Shown here: positions 37,050 to 48,112 of the stretch, piece by piece
How the letters are laid out: each line of letters begins with the position of its first letter
Numbering within the stretch: position 1 is the stretch's first letter
NCBI RefSeq assembly: GCF_016743335.1
Contig: NZ_WCJE01000005.1
Span: forward strand, 22,186 to 86,185
Origin: Streptococcus suis
Lineage (GTDB): Bacteria > Bacillota > Bacilli > Lactobacillales > Streptococcaceae
Direction of reading: 5' to 3'
DNA length: 64,000 nt
Made by a program: the position numbers and the translations under genes
The notes under the pieces: generated by a model
What the model was told of the DNA's origin: nothing
What the model saw: the letters and a program-made list of their open reading frames with translations, nothing else
The model's database searches: none

Positions 37050-37092
37050 GCATACAAAAACAACCACCGTTTCCGATGATTGTTCGTTTCTC

Positions 37093-37893
37093 TTATTCAA
37101 CACTTGTATATGTTGCAGCTTTCTCAAGGAAAGTATCAAACTCACCACTTGCTTTTACTTCTGCGATAACCTTGTCTATCGCAGTTTTTAGTTCTGTACT
37201 ACCTTTTGGCAAAGCAATGACTTTCGAATTCTCATCAATCGTTGGAAATTCAACGGATGCAACGGCTAAATCTGAATTCTGTGAAACATAACCAGCAGCA
37301 ACTGGAGAATCCATTAAAATAGCATCAACTTTTCCTGATTTGAGCTCATTTACAGCTTCACCCATCAAGGTTAAAGAAATTAGGTTAGCTTGACTAATGT
37401 TTTCCTGTGCGTAGGATTCTTGTGTTGAACCCTTTTGTACCGCGAGAGTTTTCCCGCTCATAGCATCAATTGAAGTGAGTGAATTGGCGCTATCTTTTTT
37501 GATAAGTAATACATCAGAAATTTGATAGTAACTTTCAGAGAAATCAAAAACTTTTGCACGATCTTCCGAATAAGATAGACCAGCAATTGCAATATCAGCT
37601 TTGCCATTTTGAACGCTAGACAATACATTGTCAAAACTCATTGCTGAAACTTCAAGCTTGACCCCAAGTTCGTCGGCTATTTTTTGAGCCAACATAATAT
37701 CTGCACCAACAACTTCATTCTTTCCATCAACTAGTGACTGAAACTCGAATGGAGCATAGTCTGGACTAGTTGCCACTACCAATGTACCTTTTTCTTTAAT
37801 TTTATCTAATACAGATTGTGATGACGTCGAAGAACAAGCTGCCAATGTCAGTCCAGCTAAAACTGTTGCTGCTAATGCCAAGATTTTTTTCAT
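37093..37893 (-). CDS. Amino-acid-binding lipoprotein of an ABC transporter (paralogue 1)
   Basis: A 266-residue extracellular solute-binding protein, family 3. The lipobox ends in Cys20 (LTLAACSS). Typical strands are TLVVATSPDYAPFEF, VGADIMLAQKIADELG, FDNVLSSVQNGKADIAIAG and YAIALPKGS-like VIALPKGSTELK. It should capture a polar amino acid, possibly arginine or a relative, and hand it to a permease that is not encoded here. The neighbouring gene upstream on the same strand is a close paralogue with the same promoter design. The ATG is preceded by GAAGG. Confidence 0.92.
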   Translation of the reverse strand: MKKILALAATVLAGLTLAACSSTSSQSVLDKIKEKGTLVVATSPDYAPFEFQSLVDGKNEVVGADIMLAQKIADELGVKLEVSAMSFDNVLSSVQNGKADIAIAGLSYSEDRAKVFDFSESYYQISDVLLIKKDSANSLTSIDAMSGKTLAVQKGSTQESYAQENISQANLISLTLMGEAVNELKSGKVDAILMDSPVAAGYVSQNSDLAVASVEFPTIDENSKVIALPKGSTELKTAIDKVIAEVKASGEFDTFLEKAATYTSVE

Positions 37894-37998
37894 ATTTCTT
37901 AAATACCTTCTCTTTATTTTAATAAAATACTTATTCTAAAAAACACAAGCTTATTGATTTTCATTGTATTTTCTTGCAGTCTTTCAGAATGTATTCTC

Positions 37999-38047
37999 AT
38001 TTTAATTCATTTTTATACATTTGTCAAGAAAATATTATTTTTATTCA
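37999..38047 (-). promoter_or_regulatory. Promoter with ArgR-like boxes (paralogue 1)
   Basis: Minus strand: TTGACA (38027-38022), 17 nt, TAAAAT (38004-37999). The spacer holds TGTATAAAAATGAAT and about 10 nt upstream of the -35 lies TTGAATAAAAATA (38047-38036). Both resemble the ARG box TGAATAAAAATTCA bound by ArgR/AhrC. The arrangement recurs before paralogue 2. Confidence 0.6.
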
Positions 38048-38064
38048 ATTTAATCGTATAAAAT

Positions 38065-38880
38065 TTAATTGTTAGCAATGGATAATTCATAGGCTTCTTG
38101 AACAAATTGATCCATCTGTCCAGATTCCACTAGTTTTGTAATGACAGAGTCAACTTTTTCCTTTAAAGCTGTACTTCCTTTTGGCAAGGCAATAGCATAG
38201 GCATCTGAATAGCTACTTTTTATCTCAGTATCTAAAATAACCAAGTCATCATTTTTGGCAACATAGGCTTTTGCAATCGGCTCTTCAAAAATAACTGCTT
38301 CTAGCTTCTGTGATTTTAATTGATTAATCAGCTCGCCGTTCGAAGCTAGGGCAACAACCGTGGAAGACGGAAGCTGTTCTTTAACAATTTGTTCTTGAAT
38401 AGAACCTTTTTGTGCTCCTATATTTGCCTCAGCTAGAGAATCAAGCGATGTATATTGTGCAAGATCCTCTTTATTTATAATAACTTTATTGGTTGAGGTG
38501 TAGTAAGGAATGGAAAAATCATACACTTTTGCACGCTCTTCAGTGGCTGAAATTCCTGAAATGGCAATATCCGATTGCCCTGACTGGACATTGTTCAAAA
38601 CATTATCAAAACTCATCGCTGAAAATTCGACTTCTACACCCAATTCTTGACCAATGGCTTTTGCAAGCTCAATGTCAGCTCCAACGATTGTATCTTTGCC
38701 ATCAACCAGTGTTCTAAACTCAAATGGTGGAAATTCTGGATTCAATGCAACAATTAGTTTTCCCTTTTCCTGAACATCCTTCAAAGAAGTATCTTCTTGA
38801 GTAGCATTTCCACTACAAGCACTTAGACCTATTGTTGCCAATAAAACCAAGCCTGTCATAATATATTTTTTCATCATCAT
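38065..38880 (-). CDS. Amino-acid-binding lipoprotein of an ABC transporter (paralogue 2)
   Basis: A 271-residue family 3 solute-binding lipoprotein. The lipobox ends in Cys22 (IGLSACSG). It shares most landmarks with its neighbour: LIVALNPEFPPFEFRTLVDGKD, IVGADIELAKAIGQELG, MSFDNVLNNVQSGQSDIAISG and AIALPKGSTALKEKVD. AAAGGAGA fixes the start at 38880; the 44 extra upstream codons run through the leader. No permease or ATPase gene is adjacent, so both proteins are orphans that must share a transporter elsewhere. The pair arose by tandem duplication that included the promoter. Confidence 0.92.
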   Translation of the reverse strand: MMMKKYIMTGLVLLATIGLSACSGNATQEDTSLKDVQEKGKLIVALNPEFPPFEFRTLVDGKDTIVGADIELAKAIGQELGVEVEFSAMSFDNVLNNVQSGQSDIAISGISATEERAKVYDFSIPYYTSTNKVIINKEDLAQYTSLDSLAEANIGAQKGSIQEQIVKEQLPSSTVVALASNGELINQLKSQKLEAVIFEEPIAKAYVAKNDDLVILDTEIKSSYSDAYAIALPKGSTALKEKVDSVITKLVESGQMDQFVQEAYELSIANN

Positions 38881-38990
38881 ATTCTCCTTTAAAATAATCC
38901 TGTACATACTTATACCGTTTTTTATATAAAACATCGGACTTCCATTGCAGTAAAATGCATATTTTTTCTCCTTTTTTGAAAGATAAAAAT

Positions 38991-39042
38991 ATTTTACGTT
39001 ATTTTTATACATTTGTCAACTTATTTTCTGTATTTTTATTCA
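38991..39042 (-). promoter_or_regulatory. Promoter with ArgR-like boxes (paralogue 2)
   Basis: Minus strand: TTGACA (39019-39014), 17 nt, TAAAAT (38996-38991). TGTATAAAAAT sits in the spacer and TGAATAAAAATA at 39042-39031. Sequence and spacing match the promoter of paralogue 1, with the same AAATGTATAAAAAT after the -35. Confidence 0.6.
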
Positions 39043-39196
39043 AACGACATAAAAAAGAAGCTGTTTCTAGCTTCTACCTATAATTTCTATCCCACTCTCC
39101 ATCGTCATTTTTTCGTAACCGCCCAATAACAAGGTATCTATCCAATCACTCATTCCTCCAGTATACTGATATAAAAAACAAACTGGAGGATTTATT

Positions 39197-39382
39197 ATGT
39201 CACAACCCATCGTCCCATTGACTGTTCCACAATCTCGCTGCTTTGAAAAGAAAAGCAGAAACGATATTCTGATGAAAATTCGTCTCGGAAAAACGGAAGT
39301 CACATTTTTCCAATCTATCAATCCTGAAGTAATGGAAACTATCTTGGATAAGGTGTTGCATTATGACCATCCGACTCAGTGA
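39197..39382 (+). CDS. tnpA: IS66 accessory protein TnpA
   Basis: A 61-residue protein (MSQPIVPLTVPQSRCFEKKS), the first ORF of the IS66 remnant; shorter than most IS66 TnpA proteins, so it may be only the streptococcal short form. GGAGG precedes the ATG at a good distance. Its 3' end overlaps tnpB by 20 nt, typical of translational coupling in IS66. Confidence 0.75.
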   Translation: MSQPIVPLTVPQSRCFEKKSRNDILMKIRLGKTEVTFFQSINPEVMETILDKVLHYDHPTQ

Positions 39383-39713
39383 TTTAGGTCAAGCCTACTT
39401 GGTTTGCGGGAAAACGGATATGCGTCACGGGATTGATTCTCTTGCCTATCTTGTCAAAAGTCAATTCAATCTGGATCCCTTCTCAGGTCAGGTCTATCTC
39501 TTCTGCGGAGGTCGAAAAGACCGATTCAAGGCTCTTTACTGGGACGGACAAGGATTTTGGTTATTGTATAAACGTTTTGAAAACGGGAAATTGACCTGGC
39601 CAAACAATGAAGAAGAGGTCAAAGCCCTCACTTCTGAGCAGGTGGACTGGCTCATGAAAGGATTTGCTATCATTCCAAAAATAAATGTTTCCAAAAGTCG
39701 TGATTTCTATTGA
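39363..39713 (+). CDS. tnpB: IS66 accessory protein TnpB
   Basis: A 116-residue IS66 Orf2 protein. YLVCGKTDMRHGIDSLAYLV, QVYLFCGGRKDRFKALYWDGQGFWLLYKR and FENGKLTWP are the family hallmarks, and the reading frame is intact. TnpB is needed for IS66 transposition but its biochemical role is not settled. It overlaps tnpA and the truncated tnpC on both sides. Confidence 0.9.
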   Translation: MTIRLSDLGQAYLVCGKTDMRHGIDSLAYLVKSQFNLDPFSGQVYLFCGGRKDRFKALYWDGQGFWLLYKRFENGKLTWPNNEEEVKALTSEQVDWLMKGFAIIPKINVSKSRDFY

Positions 39714-39925
39714 AATCATGGCCAATGAGCTAACCCTCCTTCGAGAACAGGTTGAGTATCTGAGACGGAAACTCTACGGAACATCATCAGAGAAGGTTGT
39801 ATATCAACCCGGTCAGCTGAGCTTGTTTGGGGAGGAAAGCCTCCCTGAAGAAGAAGCTGACTTACACAGTTGAAACAGAAACGATTACTTATAAACGCAA
39901 GAAAGCTAAGGGAGTTCGTCAGGGT
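39685..39925 (+). pseudogene. tnpC: Truncated, frameshifted IS66 transposase TnpC
   Basis: The frame encodes the N-terminal part of an IS66 transposase (LTLLREQVEYLRRKLYGTSSEKVV, then LSLFGEESLPEEEADLHS) and ends at a TGA near 39873. In another frame it continues as TVETETITYKRKKAKGVRQG before a second stop around 39928. A one- or two-base indel explains the shift. The remaining 80% or so of the protein, including the DDE core, is missing. Confidence 0.85.
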
Positions 39926-39948
39926 TAAGGCTCTCGCTTAGTGTCCCT

Positions 39949-40292
39949 TTTCAGAGTTCGTGTCAACAATCTCAGCGCAGTGGTTGATTGGCTTTAACAG
40001 TCTGGGAGACTGTTAAAGGTAGGAGATAAGATTTGCAAAGCAAATCTCAGCAGTTCGTATTTCATACTCCGAATCTGACCATTACGACTGTTGCGAACAA
40101 AGTTCACTCTATCTCCGACCTCCAAAGGTTCCCCAAACCTTTGGAGCTATGCGGGGGTGGGAGTTTAAAAGGTCTGGGAGACCTTTTAAAGTGGGAGATA
40201 TAAGCTGACGGCAGTCAGCTCACATAAATTGATGTCTGGGGATAGACTGTTTCAGCTCAACAACTGGAAATAAGGACTTGTTGACGAACTCT
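39949..40292 (-). repeat. Hairpin-mosaic repeat, copy B (inverted relative to copy A)
   Basis: The reverse complement follows copy A (22951-23346) almost base for base: same hairpins, same CTGACTGCCGTCAGC and CCCACCCCCGCATAGCTCC blocks, same flank GTTGACACGAA. It lacks one 55-bp hairpin unit. It directly abuts the truncated IS66 transposase. The stretch 40293-40397 to the plsY promoter holds no coding signal. Confidence 0.9.
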
Positions 40293-40395
40293 ATTTTATC
40301 AATTGAGTTCTTTCTCACTCCCCTTCTATTATCAAGAGGTTCATTGGCTTAAGTATTGGCAAAATAAGATTTTGGACTAAATTAGATGAAAATAT

Positions 40396-40409
40396 GCTAT
40401 AATGAAAAC
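40396..40409 (+). promoter_or_regulatory. Extended -10 six bases before plsY
   Basis: TGCTATAAT (40395-40403) is followed by GAAAAC and the ATG at 40410. The expected transcription start coincides with the ATG and there is no Shine-Dalgarno, so plsY is probably leaderless. Confidence 0.6.
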
Positions 40410-41054
40410 ATGTTAGTCAATCTTATTTTACTATTTATTGCATATTTATTGGGATCTATCCCGTCAGGACTTTGGATTGGTCAGGCTTTTTTCAAGATCA
40501 ATATTCGTGAACATGGTTCGGGAAATACTGGAACAACTAATACCTTTCGCATACTGGGGCCAAAGGCTGGGACCATTGTATTTGTCATTGATTTCCTTAA
40601 AGGAACCTTGGCTGCTCTGCTTCCAATTATTTTTCATGCCCAAGGAATTTCTCTGATTGTATTTGGGTTAATGGCTGTACTGGGGCACACTTTCCCAATC
40701 TTTGCCCAATTCAAAGGCGGTAAGGCTGTTGCAACATCTGCTGGTATGTTGTTGGGTGTCGCACCTGCTTTCTGCCTCTATCTCGTTCTAATCTTTGCCA
40801 GTTCACTCTACTTGACGTCCATGGTTTCCTTCTCTAGCGTCTTAGCAGCAGCCTTAGCCATCTTAGGAGCTCTGCTATTTCCAGCAATAGGAATCATCCT
40901 GCCAAGCTACGACTGGCTCTTTACCATCATCATCGTCTTTTTGGGCCTATTTGTCATTATCCGCCACAAGGAAAATATCCAGCGAATTTTGAAAAAGGAA
41001 GAAAACCTTGTCCCATTTGGACTCAACCTAACCAAACAGAAAAAGCGAGTTTAA
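40410..41054 (+). CDS. plsY: Acyl-phosphate:glycerol-3-phosphate acyltransferase
   Basis: A 214-residue membrane enzyme that transfers an acyl group from acyl phosphate to glycerol 3-phosphate, the first step of phospholipid synthesis. Conserved loops are [26 protein letters not shown] and [12 protein letters not shown], placed between five or six hydrophobic segments. I use the ATG at 40410 because it matches the family N-terminus and lies right after the promoter; the longer frame would start before the -10. Its stop codon lies inside a bidirectional terminator shared with rexA. Confidence 0.95.
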   Translation: MLVNLILLFIAYLLGSIPSGLWIGQAFFKINIREHGSGNTGTTNTFRILGPKAGTIVFVIDFLKGTLAALLPIIFHAQGISLIVFGLMAVLGHTFPIFAQFKGGKAVATSAGMLLGVAPAFCLYLVLIFASSLYLTSMVSFSSVLAAALAILGALLFPAIGIILPSYDWLFTIIIVFLGLFVIIRHKENIQRILKKEENLVPFGLNLTKQKKRV

Positions 41055-41067
41055 ATCACTCGCTTTT
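41041..41067. terminator. Bidirectional terminator between plsY and rexA
   Basis: AAAAGCGAGT (41041-41050) pairs with ACTCGCTTTT (41058-41067). The stem overlaps the 3' ends of both convergent genes. Confidence 0.85.
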
Positions 41068-44000
41068 AGTTTACATAAACTTCAACCACTTCAATTCTTT
41101 CCCCACCCAGCAAAATCAAATGGCAGTCTACACGATCTATCATGTAGGCTTTTTTCAATGCCTCTGCGTAGAGTTGCATTTGAGCTTGATAACGTTGGCT
41201 GAGTTGGATTGGTTGGTCATATTTGTCTGTCTTGTAATCAAAGAGGACAATATGATCCTCATACAGTAGGTAGCCATCGATAATCCCACGAAGGACAAAT
41301 TGTTCCTGTGACAAAGAATCTGTCTGCAAACTTGCAAATGGAGCTTCTCGGTGGAGTTTGTCCGTATTGGCTAGAATTTCTCTTCCTAAGTCTGTATCAA
41401 AGAAATCTAAAATCATCTGAACATTGATTTTGCCTTTAACCGCTTGCTCAGCATGAACAGCTTCTAGGGCTTCTCTTACCGTATCTTCTGTCACCAACCA
41501 AGACAGATCCAAGCGTTGCATGAGTTCATGGACTGCTGAACCGACTTGGGCTCCAGTGATTTTTGGTTTCTTGGAGAAATCTGGCAAGTTGAAGGTCCGT
41601 TTTGGCTGGTATTTTTCCATAACTTCCATGCCTTCTTGTTCCAAAATAGGCTCATAGAGTTTCTTGATTTGACTTGGAGTCCGTAAACTTGGCAATTCAA
41701 TGGCAGCCTTATAGCGTTCGTTCAACTCTTGAACAGAAGACAACTGGTCCAAGGCCTGGGCGATGTCTTCTGATTGACGAATATCTTTAAGGCTGGCATC
41801 TTCTAGTTTACTCTTCAATGTAAGTTTACCAATCTTCTCCTCTGTCAAATCCTCATCCGTCACAAAGACTTTCTTGAAGTGCAAGTCATCTCCTGAGAAG
41901 GCCTCATCAATGGCTAGAATCCAGTCTTGGAAGGTCGCCATACTTTCACGAGTTGATTGGGCAAGTACGCCATCTTCCTTCTTACCATCGTATTTTTCAG
42001 CTAACTTGTCAGCATTACCCTTTCCAACCAGATACAGCTTCTTCTCGGCACGCGTTAGTGCAACGTAAAGTAACCGCATTTGTTCTGAAAGATTGGCAAT
42101 TTTTAGCTCTTGGAGGTTATTTTGATAAGGGAGGGTGTTCATTAAGACTCGCACCTGAGGCAATGGGCTATTTACCTTATCTTTCATATCCGCTAAATAT
42201 TGGATACCTAGACCATTTTTCCGGCTGATGATGACTGATTGGTAATGGTCTTCCAAGTTAAATCGCTTATCGATGTTCATGAGGAAGACATATTTGAACT
42301 CCAGACCTTTTGACTTGTGAATAGTCATAAGCTGTACAGCATTTTGCGGTAGAAACTCTTGTACATCTGCCAAATCCTTATCATTTGCTAAGGCCCTGTC
42401 AATCATGGCGATGAAGCGGGACAAGCCCTTGTAGCCTGTTTTTTCAAACTGGTTGGCACGCAGACCTAGTGCATATAGATTGGCCTGACGCTTGCTGCCA
42501 TTTGGAAGAGCACCGACATAGTCATAGTAGAATTTTTCATTGAAAATCTTCCATATCAAATCATAGATAGAATGCAGTTTGGCAAAAGCACGCCAGTTTT
42601 CTAAGATAGACAAGAAATCCTTAATTTTCTTCTTCAACTCTCCTGACATAAGTTCAGGATGTTGCCCATTTGTTTGCTGGGCTATTTCCATTTTCTGGTA
42701 AAAGAAACCTGTCCCAGCCTGCAAGGAAATCCGTGTCAGCTCATCCTCATCGAATCGGAACATAGGTGATTTAAGCAGGGCAACCAAGGCATAGTCATTG
42801 AGTGGATTATTGATAACCCTCAAGGTATCCAGCATAATCATGACTTCTAAAGATTGCAGATAGGAGGCTGCTCCACCATCTGCCACAATTGGAATCCCAT
42901 GTTTTTCAAAAATGGACATAATGAGGTCATTGTGTGTCCGCTTTTGTACCAAGAGAGTGATGTCCTTGAAGTCTGCTCCTTCTTCATTGTGAAGACGAAT
43001 AATCTCTTTTGCAACGACCTCAATTTCACCAGCAGTCAGAGGTGTTTCTTCCTCAGCATCCGTTGAAGAATGTGCGCTATCCTGCTGATCGTAAATCAAG
43101 TATTCCATCTCATGCTTGGGCTGGGCAATTTTTTGACCAGGACTACCAGCAACTAAACTGTGGGTGTCGTCATACTTGATTTCTCCTACTTGACGGTCCA
43201 TCAGGCGCGTGAAAATGGCATTTGTCGCCTCCAAGACCTCTATCTGACTACGGAAATTTTCCTTGAGTAAAATCAATTTCCCAGCCTGTGGATTTGCCTG
43301 ATACAGTTCAAATTTCTCTTGGAAAATCATCGGATCCGCCTGACGGAATCGATAGATGGACTGCTTAATGTCGCCCACCATAAAGCGGTTGTGACCGTTA
43401 GACAGCAGGTCCAGCATTCGCTCTTGGCTATGGTTGTTATCCTGATACTCGTCCACCATGACTTCGTGGTATTTTTCTTGGAAAAACTGGCGGATGTCTA
43501 CATTTTCTTCTAAAATACGAATAGCGAAATGCCCAATATCGCCAAATTCAAAAGCTGCTTCCTTGATTTTGACATCCAGATAAGCCTGCGAAAAATCCAA
43601 GACAAAGTCACGTAACAATATCAGCAGTGGCACAGCTTGAAACTGATAATCTTTCAGCAGGGTTAATTCATAAACTTCCTGACCCAAATCTCGTAGTCCT
43701 GAGATAAGCTGGCTCTTGCCAGCATTGTATTCTTCTTTAAAGGCTATCAAATGCTCATCTTTTGGTCGATTGGCATTGGTCAGACCCTTGCCTCTGGACT
43801 GGTCATTGATGAGAAGGATTCTTTCAACCCGTTCCATCAAGTCCTTCTGGTCCAGACTTTCTAGACCTGTCAGCAAATCCAAGACTTCTTCCACATTTGC
43901 AAAATACTTAGCGGAACCAAAGTCATTTCTGCCCCATTCCACATGGTAGCGGAAGAAATCTGCAGCTTGATAGAGCTTGTCTACCACTTTTTCCTTAAAG

Positions 44001-44719
44001 CCATGCTCTAAGATCTGCTCTATACGCTCTTGACTGTACAAATCAGCTTGAACAGCCTGCTCTTTCATCCATTTAGTTGGACTGCTCGTCGATTGGCTAA
44101 AATCATGCATCTGATAAACAACCTGACGGAAACCACTGTTATCCTTGCGGTTGCCCGAAAAATTGCGAACTAGTTTGCGGAATGCACCATTTTCATCCTC
44201 TTCAAGATAATCTGCAAAGAGCTGATCGAAGACCTCTTTTTTCAGACTCGCTTTTTCTGTCTCATCCTGTAAAATCCGAAACTGCGGAGAAATGCCAAGG
44301 CTATAACCATAGGTTGTCACCAATTTCTGCGTAAAGGAGTCCATGGTCCCAATATCTGCTTTAGTCAAATCCGCCAACTGGGCAGACAAATGCCGTCGCA
44401 ATTCCATATCGGTCGTCTCCGCAATGGTTTCATTGAGATTTTTCTCAATCCGCTCCTTCAACTCACCAGCCGCTTTGACTGTAAAGGTCGAGATAAAGAG
44501 CTGGTCGATTCCCACACCACGCTTCAACTTATCCAAAATCCGTTGAACCATGACGAAGGTCTTTCCTGACCCAGCCGATGCAGAGACCAGAACATTCTGA
44601 CCGTGCGTGTAGATGGCTTCAATCTGCTCAGGTGTGCGTTTTTGTTGCTTATCAGAATTGGCTTCCGCCAGCTGCACAGCCTTGATTTCTTCCGCGCTTA
44701 AAAATTGTTCAAAAGCCAT
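41066..44719 (-). CDS. rexA: ATP-dependent helicase/nuclease subunit A (AddA/RexA)
   Basis: A 1217-residue subunit of the streptococcal RecBCD-like enzyme, which resects double-strand ends and loads recombination at Chi. The UvrD-type helicase has Walker [13 protein letters not shown] near residue 45, the DEYQDNN Walker [17 protein letters not shown], and [15 protein letters not shown]. The C-terminal RecB-type nuclease has [11 protein letters not shown]. The start at 44719 overlaps the rexB stop in TAATG, with AGGAGG upstream, so translation is coupled. Confidence 0.96.
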   Translation of the reverse strand: MAFEQFLSAEEIKAVQLAEANSDKQQKRTPEQIEAIYTHGQNVLVSASAGSGKTFVMVQRILDKLKRGVGIDQLFISTFTVKAAGELKERIEKNLNETIAETTDMELRRHLSAQLADLTKADIGTMDSFTQKLVTTYGYSLGISPQFRILQDETEKASLKKEVFDQLFADYLEEDENGAFRKLVRNFSGNRKDNSGFRQVVYQMHDFSQSTSSPTKWMKEQAVQADLYSQERIEQILEHGFKEKVVDKLYQAADFFRYHVEWGRNDFGSAKYFANVEEVLDLLTGLESLDQKDLMERVERILLINDQSRGKGLTNANRPKDEHLIAFKEEYNAGKSQLISGLRDLGQEVYELTLLKDYQFQAVPLLILLRDFVLDFSQAYLDVKIKEAAFEFGDIGHFAIRILEENVDIRQFFQEKYHEVMVDEYQDNNHSQERMLDLLSNGHNRFMVGDIKQSIYRFRQADPMIFQEKFELYQANPQAGKLILLKENFRSQIEVLEATNAIFTRLMDRQVGEIKYDDTHSLVAGSPGQKIAQPKHEMEYLIYDQQDSAHSSTDAEEETPLTAGEIEVVAKEIIRLHNEEGADFKDITLLVQKRTHNDLIMSIFEKHGIPIVADGGAASYLQSLEVMIMLDTLRVINNPLNDYALVALLKSPMFRFDEDELTRISLQAGTGFFYQKMEIAQQTNGQHPELMSGELKKKIKDFLSILENWRAFAKLHSIYDLIWKIFNEKFYYDYVGALPNGSKRQANLYALGLRANQFEKTGYKGLSRFIAMIDRALANDKDLADVQEFLPQNAVQLMTIHKSKGLEFKYVFLMNIDKRFNLEDHYQSVIISRKNGLGIQYLADMKDKVNSPLPQVRVLMNTLPYQNNLQELKIANLSEQMRLLYVALTRAEKKLYLVGKGNADKLAEKYDGKKEDGVLAQSTRESMATFQDWILAIDEAFSGDDLHFKKVFVTDEDLTEEKIGKLTLKSKLEDASLKDIRQSEDIAQALDQLSSVQELNERYKAAIELPSLRTPSQIKKLYEPILEQEGMEVMEKYQPKRTFNLPDFSKKPKITGAQVGSAVHELMQRLDLSWLVTEDTVREALEAVHAEQAVKGKINVQMILDFFDTDLGREILANTDKLHREAPFASLQTDSLSQEQFVLRGIIDGYLLYEDHIVLFDYKTDKYDQPIQLSQRYQAQMQLYAEALKKAYMIDRVDCHLILLGGERIEVVEVYVN

Positions 44720-47700
44720 TAGTCCTGACCTCCTTTCATTCGTTCCATCCAATCTTGACGCTTGGCCGCTTTTACCAACCGCCGCGCCATGCCCATGTGC
44801 CGATCCGCCTCAAAACCAGTGATTGCCTTCAGCTGCTCACCTGCCACCGAACGCCCATCTTTTGTATAAGGGTTAATAGCAAAGCGACCATCCAGGATGT
44901 CCTTGGCAGCTTGTTTGTAGAGTTCTTGGTTGTGGTTCAATAACACCGCAAACTCATCTTCCGTGTAGAGTTGGTTACGAGTCTGATAAAAATGATTGAG
45001 CCCCAGACTTTCCTCCTTCAAGAAAAGCCCCTTGTAAATCAAGCTAGTATTGGCAGCCCCTTCTAGCTGTTCTAAATTCTTCGTGTCTTTTAATTTGATA
45101 ATCGGATCCTGCAAATGCAAATACATAGCCCCAAAAACAGGTTTATCCTTGGTTTCATCCAGCTCTTGTAAGGCTGCCAAGTAGGTCACCAACTGAGGTT
45201 TGAGACCATTGTAAAAATCACCAATCGAAAAGCTTTGGTCGCTGGACTTGTAATCTACAACGCCGACAGCCTGATTACTTTGTAAGGTATCCAAGCGGTC
45301 AATGGTACCATTTACATGCACACTCTTGCCATTTTGAAGGTCAAAAACCAGCGCCTTATCCTGACGGAAACTCTTTTCCTGACCATCAATTTCAACCAAA
45401 TCATTATCCCGCAAAATAGTCGCACTGGAGCGAGCAATCTTATCCAGCACCTCCTCCGTATAGCGAGCAGCCGCATCCTGGTTATAAAACATAGCAAATT
45501 CTGCCTCGTCACGCGTACGCAGGATGGCCTTGTCCACTTTTTGATCAAAATCTAGCTCAGATTGGTCCATGACCACTCGTTCAAAAATCCGATGCAAGAA
45601 CAAACCATGCTGAAAGGCAGTCGGATGGATGGATTCCTGTTCCCGCAAGCGAAGAACATTACGGACAAAGTAAAGATATTGGTTGTTGTAAAAATTTGTC
45701 AAGCTGGATGCAGAAAGATTGAGCGGCTTATCCTCTGGATATAAAGCAGCCAAGGTTTCGTCTGAAAGTTGTTTAGAAGTAATTTCGCCAGTAATAGTCG
45801 GAATTTCAATGCCTTGCGACTCCAATTTCTTCTTCAAATGGCGAACCAAGACTGTCCAGAAGGCCGTCTGCCCTTCCCATTCTTCATTATCAAGAGATGG
45901 TCTTTCCGACTCAATCAAACGGGATAAGAGACTCTTGTAGTGACCGATGTCTTGCGGACTAAGACTTTTAATCCGTCCACGTTCTTCGGATTTCAGCCCC
46001 ATTTTTTGGAGAATCTTGATGTATGGGGAGAGACTATCTTCGCCTTCGTTATAAATCTGAGGTGTGGAAATAACTAACTGTACCGTCGCAGCATTAAGCA
46101 GAGACATCATGGCAGCATGGTTCTTCTTGATATTCTCTCGGCTGACCAAATCAAAACGTGAAGAACTAGCTGAGACAAGATTGACTTTTTCCATCTCTTC
46201 TTCTGTCAATAGACTGGTATTCTTGGCAACTTTTGGAAAATTGGACTGGCCCATTCCGATAGCATAAACATACTTTGCAGTGTGCGGCTCGATCAAATCA
46301 TAGGATTTGACATTGACCACATCAACCGTTGCAGGAACGGTACGATAGTGGCTGGCCTGCATTCCAGCCTGTAAAATAGCCAGAAAATCATCCATTTTCA
46401 ACTTTTCTTTTCCGAAAATCTGATGAAAATTCTCGAGAATATGGGTAAAACTTTTCCAGACCTGCTCTTCTTTTTCTTGCTCTACTTCGCTCAAATTTCG
46501 AGACATTTTTTCCATATTTTTAGGAAGCTCAATTGCCTCCAAAAATGCCATAAATTTCTCAAGCAAGGCAGTTCCAGATTGTGGTCCAGCCTTAAACAGC
46601 TGGTTCAAAGGTTCCATAATCTTAGCACGTAGGGGTTCCAAGACATTCAAATCATAGACAAGTCGCTTCTCCTTGACAGTCTCAACATCATAGTCCGCTC
46701 TGCCATTGACCGAAAAAGCCCTCGAAAAAGCAGCCTGCCCCTTCATATCCGCAAAGAGGATGTAAGACTCAAATAGGTCCAGCTCCTTTTGGGAAATGCT
46801 GGCGTACAAACCAGATTTGAGGAGATTGAGCAGGTCTTCCGCACGAAAACGATAGCGACGCAAACGCTCCAAGGACTCCACAAAATGGACCAACGGATGG
46901 TGACTCATCTCCTCTGCCTTGCCGAAATAGTAAGGAATGTCATACTTGTCAAAAATCTTGCCAATCTGCAACTTGTAGCTATCCACATCACCCAAGAGCA
47001 ACAAGATGTCTTTATAGCGAGCCCCTTGATGCACCTGCTGACGAATTGCAGTCGCAACCTGCTCCACCTCTTCTTTTTGGTTAACGACTTCCCATAGCTG
47101 GATTTTTTCTTGATCTGCTGGAGTCAAGTCTATCATGGTCCCGCTGTAGTCATAATAGGCTTCCATATTCTTTGAAAATTTACCAATACTGTCCAAGACT
47201 GGCTCTTGACCAATATAAGTAGCCTTAGTCTGGAACTGCGCTGATAGCTGACGTAAAAAATCAACGTTGGCTTGATAGACATTGCCTTCCGCATAGGTGG
47301 CTTGCACAGCTTTCTTGCTGGCATATACACCAATCAGGATTTCCGACACCCGCTCATTTAAAGCACTTACTAAAGATTCTTCTTCTGCCGAAAAACGAGA
47401 AAATCCGTCTACCACCAGCACAATGTTCTTCAACTGCTCATCTAACTGACCAGTTTCCACCAAGCTAGTTAGCTGTGCTAACTTAGACTGATGCTCAAAA
47501 CCTTCTTTAGACAAAATGTCTGTTACAGCCAGAAAAATCTTTACCAAATCAGCCTGCTTATCTGGTGAGTCCATGGCTTCCAAGTCCAAAATGGACATAT
47601 TTGCCCGTTGCAATTCTTTGTATAAAGCAACTAGCTGGTTAATGAACCCAAAATCTGTCTGCAAACGACCATAGACTTTCAAGTCGCCATCTTCAAATTG

Positions 47701-47985
47701 CGATAGAACACGAAAGAAAATCATTGCCAGACCAACATCATCCAGCGGTTGACTTGCTTCTTTCCTATCAATCATCAAATAGCGGGCCAATTGCCCAAAA
47801 CGGGTCACGATAATATCAAAAGTTGCCTGTTCAGGTAGATATTCCAAGACCTTGCGTTCCATCTCAAAGGACAAAGAATTAGGAGCAATATAAAAAACTC
47901 GCTTACCTTCCTTAGCAAATTCTGCAGCAATATCCGTTAAATACTGCGTCAGAGGATTTCGTATATCTGTGTAGACTAATTTCAT
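44719..47985 (-). CDS. rexB: ATP-dependent nuclease subunit B (AddB/RexB)
   Basis: A 1088-residue partner of RexA. It has an N-terminal inactivated helicase-like fold (starting [20 protein letters not shown]) and a C-terminal nuclease domain with [13 protein letters not shown] near residue 900. The iron-sulfur cysteines that frame the nuclease in Bacillus AddB are not visible, as is usual in streptococcal RexB. It is the first gene of the operon; the ribosome site GAGAAT is weak. Length is standard. Confidence 0.94.
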   Translation of the reverse strand: MKLVYTDIRNPLTQYLTDIAAEFAKEGKRVFYIAPNSLSFEMERKVLEYLPEQATFDIIVTRFGQLARYLMIDRKEASQPLDDVGLAMIFFRVLSQFEDGDLKVYGRLQTDFGFINQLVALYKELQRANMSILDLEAMDSPDKQADLVKIFLAVTDILSKEGFEHQSKLAQLTSLVETGQLDEQLKNIVLVVDGFSRFSAEEESLVSALNERVSEILIGVYASKKAVQATYAEGNVYQANVDFLRQLSAQFQTKATYIGQEPVLDSIGKFSKNMEAYYDYSGTMIDLTPADQEKIQLWEVVNQKEEVEQVATAIRQQVHQGARYKDILLLLGDVDSYKLQIGKIFDKYDIPYYFGKAEEMSHHPLVHFVESLERLRRYRFRAEDLLNLLKSGLYASISQKELDLFESYILFADMKGQAAFSRAFSVNGRADYDVETVKEKRLVYDLNVLEPLRAKIMEPLNQLFKAGPQSGTALLEKFMAFLEAIELPKNMEKMSRNLSEVEQEKEEQVWKSFTHILENFHQIFGKEKLKMDDFLAILQAGMQASHYRTVPATVDVVNVKSYDLIEPHTAKYVYAIGMGQSNFPKVAKNTSLLTEEEMEKVNLVSASSSRFDLVSRENIKKNHAAMMSLLNAATVQLVISTPQIYNEGEDSLSPYIKILQKMGLKSEERGRIKSLSPQDIGHYKSLLSRLIESERPSLDNEEWEGQTAFWTVLVRHLKKKLESQGIEIPTITGEITSKQLSDETLAALYPEDKPLNLSASSLTNFYNNQYLYFVRNVLRLREQESIHPTAFQHGLFLHRIFERVVMDQSELDFDQKVDKAILRTRDEAEFAMFYNQDAAARYTEEVLDKIARSSATILRDNDLVEIDGQEKSFRQDKALVFDLQNGKSVHVNGTIDRLDTLQSNQAVGVVDYKSSDQSFSIGDFYNGLKPQLVTYLAALQELDETKDKPVFGAMYLHLQDPIIKLKDTKNLEQLEGAANTSLIYKGLFLKEESLGLNHFYQTRNQLYTEDEFAVLLNHNQELYKQAAKDILDGRFAINPYTKDGRSVAGEQLKAITGFEADRHMGMARRLVKAAKRQDWMERMKGGQD

Positions 47986-48044
47986 ATCAAATTCTCATAC
48001 TTTCATTGAACTTACTATGTCTAGTATATCAAAAATGCGTATAC

Positions 48045-48073
48045 AAAAAAAGGAAAGGCGAACCTTTCCTTTT
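48045..48073 (-). terminator. Terminator of the giant surface protein gene
   Basis: On the minus strand AAAAGGAAAGG and CCTTTCCTTTT form a stem closed by TTCG, followed by seven T. It lies 40 nt after the stop codon. Confidence 0.88.
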
Positions 48074-48112
48074 ATTATTTTACCTGAATAGGAATTAGGA
48101 AAAATAATTTAA

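Larger units (their letters stand above)
39115..39925 (+). mobile_element. IS66-family remnant
   Basis: The left end starts GTAACCGCCC at 39115, as IS66 terminal repeats start with GTAA. It contains tnpA, tnpB and the first part of tnpC in the normal order. The transposase gene is frameshifted and stops after about 80 codons, where the hairpin-mosaic repeat begins. The right inverted repeat and most of tnpC (normally about 400-500 codons) are absent, so the element cannot move by itself. Confidence 0.85.

Noticed and set aside
38881..39012. N-terminal extension of the second binding lipoprotein
   Set aside because: It would place 44 residues before the signal peptide and cover the promoter leader; the ATG at 38880 follows a good ribosome site.
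41874..42228. Plus-strand frames opposite rexA
   Set aside because: They lie antisense to helicase coding sequence and show no independent coding features.
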